Source of the DNA: Halichondria panicea
Taxonomy: Eukaryota; Porifera; Demospongiae; Suberitida; Halichondriidae
DNA length: 64,000 nucleotides
Assembly: GCF_963675165.1 (NCBI RefSeq)
Contig: NC_087381.1
Location: 6,015,378-6,079,377 of the forward strand
Direction of reading: 5' to 3'
Below are positions 46,301-58,300 of the stretch, piece after piece. The notes under the pieces were generated by a model. That model saw nothing but the letters and a program-made list of their open reading frames with translations. It searched no databases and was not told the DNA's origin. Position numbers and translations under genes: made by a program. Position 1 is the first letter of the stretch. Each line of letters begins with the position of its first letter.

Positions 46301-49300
46301 ATTGTTGTGTTTTTAGCAAGGGCGTATGAAGAAAAGAAGACATGCAACTACAATCTATCGTATTAGAAATGGGCGGGGGGTTTATGTCTAAAAATAATAA
46401 AGAATTTATTGCACGTGCACTTTATATAATTATACTCTAGACTAGCCTTGTTTTTACTCTATTCCCTAGTGGGCGGTTGGGCTAAATATAGCATATCCTG
46501 CTGACTCATCAATAATACGACGCGCACAGTATACATTGTGAGTTGCATGCCCTCTTCTCTTCATACGCCCTTGTTATTAGGTATTGTTGTACGAATGTGC
46601 TGAGCGTTTTGTGTCAGTGTTGGTATCCATGGGACCATGCATGTCTATTGCCAATTCCTTTGAGATTGCACCAGATGAGCCATTTGTATATATAGCAGCT
46701 ACATTGTATTCATTATACAGTGAAACTCTCCTCCTCTGACAAGCCGTACCACAAAACGCTGTTTGAAGTTGCATATAGGCAAGGAAAGAACAAGTGGTAT
46801 AACATTGGCATCAGTCTGAATGTGTCTGTGTTTGATTTGGAATCCATTCGGAAAAACAATCCATCGGACGTTGGAGATTGTTTCCGTGCAATGTTGCTGA
46901 AGTGGTTTGAAAGCAGTCCTGACTGCTACCTTTACGATTTCCTGAAAGCTCTCAGATCAGAGCCTGTGGAACTTGAAAACCTCTGTCCAAAAGTCGAGGA
47001 AGCCATCTTAAATATTGCAAAATTAGGTAACTATAAACTGGTTATAGAGACAGTATTGACGTGACATCATTAATTTTGTTGGAGCATAACAACTTTTTAT
47101 TGAAGACAGAACTCTCCCATTCAATGCCTCATTAAGAAAATTCTAAGGCTATTGCGATTCTAACATAGACAGGCGTATAGACATTACGTCTATGCATGTT
47201 AGAATCGCAATAGCCTTATATATAGTAATTTGCTTGAGTATAGCGAGCCTCTCTATAACCTAACAGGTGTACATACCTCACGCATGCAGGGTCACCATTA
47301 TTTTGTGTGAGGCAAGTAATGTTACTAAACCACCTAGGGATGAAGTTAGATGTATAACGACCACTTTTAGTGTAATACCCAGCTAGCTATGCAGTTTTAA
47401 GGGTTCTGTTGTCAATGGCATCATTGTGCATTGTGGGGCAGAGATAAGATGATTAACTGCTCCAATGAATGTAAACACAGCAATAATTTGGTGTAAACTG
47501 TAGGGTAAATAAGACATTAAAACTATTCAATATACGTAACACTTCTTGTATATAGGCACAGCTTCTGAAGTGGGAGGAGTTGGTCTACAAGAGCTGATGG
47601 ACCATGTCGATACCGTCCAACTTGATAGAGAGATCCCTGATGATGAACTCCCAGTCATAGCTGCCTATTTCAACAATGTGGAGCTCTACTCTCAAGCAAT
47701 GGGTCTGACTCCCGCTGAACAAGATGATGTTAGAACTTCCCTCCATCAATACGATACTCAGACAGCCATAACCAGGTGCTTGTTGTTATGGCAGCAACGC
47801 GACCCATACAAGGCAACGTACAGAGCACTGTTGGAGCTGCTACTGAGATTACATAGAACACAAGTAGCTACTCAAGTCTGTCAGTACCTGGCTCAGAATG
47901 TGAGTACACCATTTATGTCAGTCTAGAGTTACAGAGTCCGTCAGCATTTTAGAAGTATACTTGAAACTAAAGTCTACTTGCGTTGAGTTCGGCCCCGGAA
48001 GTTATGTAGTAAATAATGGCTTCATTTATGCTTTATGTGGTGGACAAGTATGCCTGGGACTTCTGCATGGAAAACGCTAACTTTTGTTGGAGCTTTTCAG
48101 CCCTACAGCATAATAGATAGAAGAGCTTTTTAACAAGGAATCCAATGGTATATGAAACTTTGAATTTCAGGGAAGTATGACAAGGTTATGACAACTTTAT
48201 GAAGGTTGAACTCAACACAAATGGACTTTAGTACTGCCATGCACACGGTAGAAAAATTACTGGGGGCTTTCTCTTGCTAGGCATTCCATTACCAGCATCT
48301 GCTTATGTGTTTCCATTTTCACATAAAATGTCCATTCTTCTATGTTATAATCTGTAATTTGCATGTGAAGGGGGAAATGGTACTATAATGGGACAATGTC
48401 CCTAAAGTTACCTCCATACTGTGTGATTATCCATCCAGTACAAAAATGTGTATAGGTCTGGTGTCTGTAGGATCTAAGTTAGTTGAGCGGGACAAGGACT
48501 CTGATTAAAAAAAAAGGTTGTCACTTCTACTATTAGAATTTCACCTAAAAAAAGGTCAACATTAATTCTAACAGTCAGCATGCGCTGGAGAGTTATTAGC
48601 CTTTTAGTCACTAAAGAGCTAGAACGCTATATAGCAGCTTGGTAGCTGGTAGCTGCAAGAATGAGAAGAGAGGTCAACCGTATAATATACTGATGCAGCA
48701 GCCATTAATTTTAGACTTGTACTTTTCGCATCCTTTTACAATCGTTTCTTGCCTTATGATTACCCTGATGCAAAAATGCTCGTCATGATAATTATCGTGA
48801 GCAATAGCTAATAGCTGTTATATGTATACATCCACCAAGGCATCAGCACCCATGGTGCTTTCATTATATAAGCCTTGTATAATTCAACTTTATGTATAGA
48901 CGGCCATGGAAGGTTGCCTTCTTCCACTAAAATTTCTAGTAACACCTTTATTGTACAGAAGATGGAGGGTGTGGTCACTGGCTCGGACTTATGAACTGAT
49001 TATATACGCAAGCAAGCAAGTATCCGACTGTACAGGACACACGTTATGTATGTAGATCTATTTTTAGTATTGGATATTTCCATGTAGTCTTTGTACAAAA
49101 TGCAATAATTATATATAATAGTGTAAAATATATAATTGTACTAGCTAGTCCACTGCCATTAAATTAATTTTCTACTGTTTGCATGTCTATTATATAATTA
49201 TGCTTATACCCATGCAAACACTGGTTTGTACCAGTCATGGTTATTATATACTTTTGTGTCGGCTTCTATACTTTGTACTCTAGTATGGTGATCTGCTTCT

Positions 49301-52300
49301 TGTATTGCCCTTTGTGAACGCCTAAAATCAGTAGATCTATTTTAAATTTGGATTCTCTACCACGTTAAGTTTTCGTTGATAGCTTCTCCTGATAAACTGA
49401 CAGCTAGGTCTTGGCGGATTATGCTCAATTAGTTGCCTATGTTTCTTTTCTTTTATTCTCTAGCACTATCTGATTGGGTTCAGACTGTCGGGAGACTGTG
49501 CCAACGTTGTTCTTTATTCCCGTATTTTCTTTTTCATCATCCATCATAATAATTATTATGCTGATAATAATTATAACTTTTTATTGATTTTCAAGCTGAT
49601 TTTTAGGAGTCTGTAATAAAGTGTAAAATCAGGATTTCAGGAACGACATACAAGTAGAACCAAGTTTATATATAGTTGCATCGTTAATATTTTCTTTTCG
49701 CTAATTGTATTACGTAACAGCCAGCTGTAGGTATATAGTCTTCACATGCATGTAAAGATTTAAGCTGTTACGAAAATAATTAAATTCCTGATAGTTTTTT
49801 GCTTTGAAACTTACAAAACTTCTTGTTTATGCCTATTTTCTCGTCAAAGTCAGAAAATATGCCATGCAGCATTGTTCTTAATGATCAGGAGTACATACTT
49901 TTCCTGCTATATAGCATCATCCACTAAGGCCTACATTGACAATAATTTTTCAACTTATTGTCCAAGTAAATAATAAATGTTTGTCAATGATTGTTGAATT
50001 TATTGTCGTCTTTTATTGTCATTAAAATTATTGCCAATGATTATCATCAAGTGTTACCGTTCAATGTCCCTGCTCTATTCTAGAATCTAGGTCACATTCA
50101 CACCCGCACATGCGCATAAACTAGACAAGAGCTCTCTTTCATCGTTCCTGAGCTGATTGACAGGGCTATAGTCTCGCGATATATACCAGCCAGCGTCTGG
50201 TATCACTGGGCTGGTATATAGGGTTCTCTCCCTCCCATGCTACTAATGAGAACGGGCTGGTATTACAAGACTATGACAGGGCACTATTAAACAAAGCCAG
50301 TTACTCATTCCTGAACTTCCTGCTCAACTGCCGTGTCAATCACCCCAGGAACAATGAAAGAGATGCCGCAGCTCTCAGGGGCGTAGCCAGGATTTGAGAG
50401 AGGGGGGTGCTGGATGAATTGATTGTCTGAATTACCAGTGCGCGGAGTGCACTGGCGGTGCAAAATGCGCCCCCAGAAAAAAAATGTTGTTACATGTTCT
50501 GAGATTGATTCTAACGCAATCTGGCTAAAGAAATGAGGGTACTGCTGCTTTGAGGGTACTGGTGGTTAAGCCACATCTTCATCTGAAGATGTCCTATAAA
50601 ATGCATTGTTTTGAGTTGTGACAATTAAATCATACAGCTGATAACCAGGCTTCTGCTTGTGAATTAGCAGGACAGGGTGGCAAGCCACTTGCAGTTGCAG
50701 ACTGCAGTGCTGCCCTGTGAACTGGGCTCAACTGAAAAGTACTTTGATATGATGATGATGGCGATAGCTGCTGAACAGTCTGCAACTCAGTGGGGGACCT
50801 TGGTCTGCTCATATAGATGTAGGAGAGAGGGATTGGAAACGGAAGTGGGCCTCGGAAAACATCCGCGCCTCGCTTTCTTGTCTTCTTTTCTTGCCTCAAA
50901 TGATTATAAGCTACTCATAGTGAAAGAAGGGTGAAAGAGACACAATCAACAGTGCATTGGTACATGGTAATAGTAAGGAGAATGTGCAGAGGCTCTAGTG
51001 GTATTGGATACTTCTTTCATAGTAGATATAAAATCATCAGAGGATGCTATAGTTCCCTGAAATTGTGAAGGTATTTGTGACTGTCAGAGGCTTCTCTTTT
51101 GCTGCCAACTTAAATGAAAAAGAAAACCATCAAGAAGTCCACTAGTTTGAGGCAATAACCATCATTCACATGACAAGATACACCATGTAATACACCATGT
51201 AATATATAATTCTTTCTTAAGGTCTTTAATTAATAGGATGTGTAATTCTTCAATGCAACAGAGAAAAGTCTCATTCTGATGTACAGCAACCAAAGAAACT
51301 AGTTCAGATCTATATATGTATGTAGTAGCTACTCTATGGGCCAGAGACAGCTAGCTAGCTATCTGTTCACTCTCTTTTGGCCCCAATTAAATTAACTTCC
51401 TGTCTATTTCCGGTGCGACACACATGGGCCGCGTGAAATTCCAATCCCTCTCCTCTACTATCTATGGTTATTGTCCTTACAATAATTACTATGTGACTCT
51501 CAGCATATCCCCCTACAGAAGAAACTGTAGGTTGTGTCTGATGATCGATTTTTTTTGTCTGTTCTTACCATTTATCAGACACTAGAGTAAGGCATCTATA
51601 TTCAGACACAATGCATGTTCAGACTAGCCTCGATTCAAGGCCGCTGTAAAGCGGACTTGAGTCGAGGCTAGTTCAGACACTCATTCTGAGGAAACAAGCA
51701 GTGATAAAAAATTTTCTTTTGCACCATCTGATCAAGCATGTATTACTATGAATGTATGCAAAAAAGAATTGATAAATATCAACTACTAAGTCTTCAAGAG
51801 CTGAAAATGTGCTAGTGTCTGATAAACGGTAAGAACAGACAAAAAAATCGATCATCAGACACAACCTACCGTTTCTTCTGTAGGGGGATATGCTGAGAGT
51901 CACATAGTAATTATGTAAGGACAATAACTAAACAATAAAACCCCCAAAGTTGGAGTTGCAAAACGCTTGTATGTCCATGCAGCAATTATTTCTGCTGAGT
52001 CACTCGCATATCAATAATCAGACAGCAAATGGGGTCAAAGATCAAATGTCACTGGCATCCCACGCAAATTGGGTCAAAGGTCAAATGTTTTAGTGGGTGT
52101 GTACGTGGATGCCAGTGACATTTGACCTTTGCATGTCTGAACATGCATTGTGTCTGAATATAGATGCCTTACTCTACATGTAGCACATTTTCAGCTCTTG
52201 AAGACTTAGTAGTTAATATTTATCAATTCTTTTTTTGTATACATTCATAGTAACACATGCTTGATCAGATGGTGCAAAAGAAAATTTTTTATCGCTGCTT

Positions 52301-55300
52301 GTTTCCTTAGAATGAGTGTCTGAACATGCATTGTGTCTGAATATAGATGCCTTACTCTACTTGTCATACAGGATGATACACCAATATATTTATCATGTAT
52401 GTGCTTCAAACTTTATCATGGCATGTATAGTTTCACAAAAATCATTATAAGATCATGAATATTCATGAGCAAACTGTTTACCCAATCTTAAAGAGTATTC
52501 ATGGATTGCTAATGAATACTTTCACCACAGACATTCCATACACACCCTCTATTGTGTGTTTGAAAGGCTAATTATACCATGTTGTTGTCTCTCTGACAGT
52601 ATACAGGTAAAACTAGGCTCTATGTGATGTAGCCATGTATAGCTAGATAGATTAGAATTGTAGAATTGATTTGTGCATAAATGTATATCAGTATTGTGTA
52701 TTAATTTTAGCCCTGCCTTAGTATAGGTGTGTACAGGATCTTCATCAGAGGAGCAACTAAGCATAAACCAAGAAGTAATCACAAGACTGCATATGTTGTG
52801 GCTAAAGAGGAAATGTCGAGTGACCAAAAGAAAACTGATGAACTTCCTGGAACTTCAGTGCACAAGACTGATGAGGTATGTTCAGTAAAATATTTCCCAG
52901 GACTGACAATTAAAAACCATATTTTGCCAGAACGCACATTATTTACTTGATTAAACGCCCGGGCGTTTATTTCATATCGAAGTCTGTAAAGGCATAGGTG
53001 CCAACTGTCCCGGATTTGGAGGCTCTGTCCTGTGTCCCATCCAGAAATTGCTATTTACGTGAAATGTCCCGGATTTTCAAGGCTGCTCCTGAACTGAGAT
53101 AAATAAAATAATAATACAGTCCAAAGAAGCTCAAAATACTAAAGCTATATGGCTTGAAAGCTTAAATCATGAGCAGAATTTAGTTTCTTGCACTATATAC
53201 TCTCCGTCTATCGCTACGATCAAAAAAGGGGTGGGGCTGCTACACTGTTTACAGTTTTTGTTGGTGGGCTCTCCAGTATGATCATACTGAGCATGCGCAG
53301 AGAGCAACTAAATCTCCTCAAGTGTCTCCTAATTTTTTGTCCCGGAAATTTTTCTTTGGAGGTTGGTACCTATTTAAACAAAATGGGAACTTATTCGAAA
53401 TGGGTGTTTATTGTTATGTCTACTCCAAACTCTTGCACAGCAGCAGTTATTATGCTCATTTTGGCTGCTGCCACAGCTCTCAGCTTAAATCCTAAGTCAT
53501 AGGAGTGGTGTTTTTCTACCTCTGTGTTGGTATACTCTGCCATCATAAAAAGATATACTGCCATGCTTGCAAGTGGTTCCACGTGCTAATTCAGCTCCAC
53601 CCACAGTGCCACACCCATACATGGGCGATTATTTAAGATGGGCGTTTATTAACCAAGACAGAGCTTTTATATCATGGGCGTTTAATCAAGTAAATACGTA
53701 CAAGAGGAAATGGATTAAAATGAGGTCACGTGAACTCAATTAACACGATGCAGACTGTGGGTTGGTATAGTCTTTGCATCCTCCAACTATATAGTTGGGG
53801 GTGGGCCTCAATCTTTGCAATCTTTAACAGTTGGGTCCAGCACTACTTCGAGTTTTGGTGGGCAGGGCTCATCTCTGAAGAGTCTCAAATTCGGAAGTCT
53901 GAGTATAAAAAGAGCTGCCATGGGTGCGACCTTTGACCCCGAAATTTTCATTCAAGCCTTAGTAACAAGCTCTTTTTTCTCTTGCGCAAATAAAGCGCTC
54001 AGAACCCATTCATTATATACACACTGTGAACTCTCCAAAATAAATTATACACAAAGGGAAGGGATTTAATACATTCTTGGTAGTTTAATTTTCATTTTTA
54101 CCAGAAGCTGAAACAAAAAGACAAAAAATATATTATTATGGCTGACAATAAATAAGGCTTTATGTATAGATACAGCAAAAGGCTATGCACAATAAAGGAA
54201 TCTTTTCAGCTCCAGATCAGCTACAGTGAACATACTCCAGGGAACGTTGTGGAAGAGTTAGGAAGCTTGCTTTCGACAGCATTGAAATTGTGCCATTGTG
54301 GAAATCCACCGAAAGTCCGATTCTGAAAAAGGTAAATCAGTACATCAAAATCTTTATTACCATTTTAATAGGGCAAGTGGGGTGCATGGCACCAGACAGT
54401 GAGCATAATTATAGTTCTCAGCATATGCTTACTTCTCTTCTCCAACCAGGCGGCATAGAATATCACACTATTCAAAATAAAGTGGTAGCCTGCTAACACT
54501 GGTCAAAACACAAGCTTCGCCCATGCAGGAGACTTTAGGTAAAACACTCTAGAGGAGGGTGACGCATTATAATAGCTGGAGCAAGCAGCTTTCAGAAAGT
54601 GTACTCATGATAAATATTACTGTCACAAGCCCCATTTCCTGTTTAATCTAAGGTAAAAATGTTATACTTGCCTGCATGCATGCATGGTAGTAGACTAGCC
54701 TCGATCCCAGGCCGAGTTTTCACTTTTATAACGGTTAGGCGAACAACTAGCCTGGTACTAGTTGTCTGCGCATGCGTCAAATTTTCATTGTATTTGTGGT
54801 CGGCAAAAATATTTCAATAACCGAAATTTGTACACAGAAAATGCAGAGAGTGAGTACACAAAAGATGCACATAGGGAGCTGCTTCACAAAGGCCTGGGTA
54901 GTTGCCAGTTGTGCTGCAGCACGATTACAGTGGCCCAGGGCAACTTCAGGATGATTGAATGCCTTCAAATTACGTTTCAAAAAGATTTAGCAGGCTGCTG
55001 GACTTCTCTGATTCTAAGCCCCAACTCGTAACTCAGTTAAATTTTGCTTGAGAAAACGTAGATTCTCTTGATGTTGATGTCTCTGAGCTACCCAGCAAGG
55101 CTTGAATGAGCAGGTCATACTCCAGTCCTGTGAGTATAGGACAATATTAAAAGAAACCAAAGACGGTTAAACCCTTACCTCAAACTGTCCAGTCTGTCCG
55201 TTAGTATAGCCAAGAGGAGCACTGTTGATGCCTCTGAGCTGCAACACTCGAACGAGCAGGTCATACTCCAGTCCTGTGAGTATAGGACAATATTAAAAGA

Positions 55301-58300
55301 AACCAAAGACGGTTAAACCCTTACCTCAAACTGTCCAGTCTCGTCCGTTAGTATAGCCAAGAGGAGCATTGTTGGGTTAGCTGGATATTAGCCATTGCTC
55401 CTGTACAGAGAAGTAGACATTCTAAATACGTGTAGATCTATATATATATTAAATTTCTTGTATTAAACAGGTTATAGTGTCATTGTCGACGAGCTAGTGA
55501 TGGCAGCACCAAGTTCTCTAGCTCACACTCTTCACTTGATCCACCATATTAACTATAGTCTACCTAGATCTTGCCAAACATGAACAAGACTTGATAGCAT
55601 AGGGCCCACACAAAAAGATCTGACCTTAACAAGCTTGACAAAGCTTTATATCTCTTCCCTTGTGTTCAGAATAATGTTTTCTAAGCTTCAGAGAAGAGAG
55701 AAGCTTCAGCTAAGAGCCATTCCAATCAATTCCAATAATGATAAAACGGGAACTGACTTCTAGTACACGATAGTACACGAATATAAATGTCACGAAAGTG
55801 AACGAGAATATTCATTCGTCAGAATCTGACGAACGACTGATGCATGCGCAGACAACTAGTACCAGGCCTAGTTGTTCGCCTAACCGTTATAAAGCGAAAA
55901 CTCGACCTGGGATCGAGGCTAGGTAGTAGACTAACACTTATATACCACAGCTGGCCGTTTCAATGCTGAAAGAGAGCCTCATCTAGGCTTAGCCTATAAG
56001 TTTTAATAAAGTTTTCATAATTATCTTCAGCTAGAATATTATATTAAACACGCGTGGTTATTCCTAATTCCTGCGCGCAGTTAAACAAAGAACTATAATT
56101 ATACCAAATGTTCAAGTCAGTCTGCACAAGGTCAAAGGTAAATAAATCATGTCCTTGGCTATTGATGCAGTGAGCTGGATTTGGCCCTATAATTATATAT
56201 ATTTTGAAGAGTGTCTCAAAGGAATCACTATTAGCATATGTAGCTATATAGTGGGACCAAATCCAACTCACCTGCATCAAATGGCCATTTCATACATGCG
56301 TTAATGACATAACCTTTAACCTTGTGCTGTCTGACCTGAAAATGTGATGGCGGTTCTTTGTTTAACCACGTGTGCATGTTGTGTGTCTCTTACAGCACGC
56401 GAGCATTAAAAATATAGCCGCACGCGTTTAATTAGCCTATATATACAGCGAGCGCTTAGATATAAATGCGCGAAGTTAATTGTGGCGGTATAGGCGGAGG
56501 CAGGTGACCCTTCCTTCTCGGCCACGCTGAACTTCTTGAACATGGGTGAGAAGGAAAGGATAAAACCACTCCTCCAGGTACACATAATAACAGAATGCTC
56601 CATGTCTGACAGTGACTAACTACCAATGCATGTGCAATGATATACATGCAAGCATGCATGTGCTTGTATCATAGGCACCAACTGTCCCGAATTGGCCTGG
56701 ACTGTCCCAGATTAAGCACCCCTGTCCCTTGCATGTCCCAAACTGCTGTTTACCTCGGATTTTTAAGGTTGCTGATTGCATGTGAGCTAGGTTATCCAAT
56801 AAAGTTCAACAAGCCTTTGAACTACTTCTAGCATTTTCAAACAATGAACAGAAACACATGGAGACAGATATTTACACAAGAGAACTTGAGGTATATAAAT
56901 ATATATACATCATAATTATATAGGTGCCAGCCAAATTCAGTGACAAAACATGCATGGGGTGTTAGCCCCGAACAGCTGGCCGCCAAAGGAGGCGGCGAAT
57001 TTTAGGGAAATCACAAACTATACGACTCTGTGCAAAGAAATTATTTTTTTCCCCATGTTTTCACATGTGATATAAAAATTGTTGTGGGGATGCCCCAGTC
57101 TTCACTACCCAGCTCTCATGCGGCTTCACTAGCTCACTGCGCATGCTTATTAAAATTAATTGCCAAGCAAGTGAGCCCCGCCCACCACTTATTGGACTGA
57201 TCAAGCTATAGCTAGCTAGCTAGAGCATTCATTTTGTTTGACTGCTTTTCTCCAATGACTCTATTATCTGACATGCATGATACCGTATTACTAGAATATT
57301 TTGCGGATGAAAAACCTTTGCGAATGAGCCAAATCAGCAGAAATGTTTACCCTTTGGGATCTAACTATTGTGTTATGGTAAGGATCATGTGTATTTATAC
57401 TAGTAAATAGTTTAGGTTTTGCAGATTTTATTGTTGCGAATGGATCATGCATGCAACCATCGCAAAGTTCGCAAATGTTTGATGCTCGCAAAACATTCTA
57501 GTAATACGGTATCTAATATGCTGAACGTGTATTTTCTATTTACTTTCTCAGCACGATTTGTAGATAAATAAATCATAAAGTGTATTATAATTTTAGCCTG
57601 CCACACAATTTATTATTATTTGCATGCACAGCATCATCATCAGAGAAGGCACCCAAGCATAAACCGAGAAGTAATCACAGAACAGTCATTCTACACTCAG
57701 ATTGTTCTGACTCTAATGGATGCTCAAACAATTGATGAGAGTCTGGAGGATGCTAGCAAAGATTGGTTCAATTTGGGATTGGCTTTTGGACTGGAGCTTT
57801 CAGAGTTGAAGAATATTGAAGATGAATACCGCTATAACAAACGCCGCCTAACGGAGGTGGTAGTCAAGCGTCTTCAAGTCACTGATCCAGAACATCCGAT
57901 GACATGGTCTTACATATGTGAATGTCTGAGGAGTCCCACTGTTGAGCGTAACGATGTAGCCAATGAAATTGAAGGTAAAGTGTCTACCTCTGTATAGTCT
58001 ATTCATTTTGGACTGACATAGAATATGTCGGGAAATGTTTTCCTTAAATGTAATTTGAATGCATTAATGTACTCTCTGCATGCATGTATATATAGAATTT
58101 GCAGACGTTGTGAAGTGGGGAAGTTTCTGATATTAGTGCATGCATGGGTGCACATAATTATATGAGCCTAAACACCATGCATTATGCAATATGCTAGCGT
58201 GACTGCTCAGCAGCCAGAGATACTCCAATATTGTCATCAGCTGACAGAGTCACAGTAGGTATATACTAAATATTAGATAAAACTTCACAATGGAGCTGGC

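Noticed and set aside
50630-50934. Overlapping frames of 85-89 codons on both strands
   Set aside because: Not recognisable and without splice partners; left as intron sequence.
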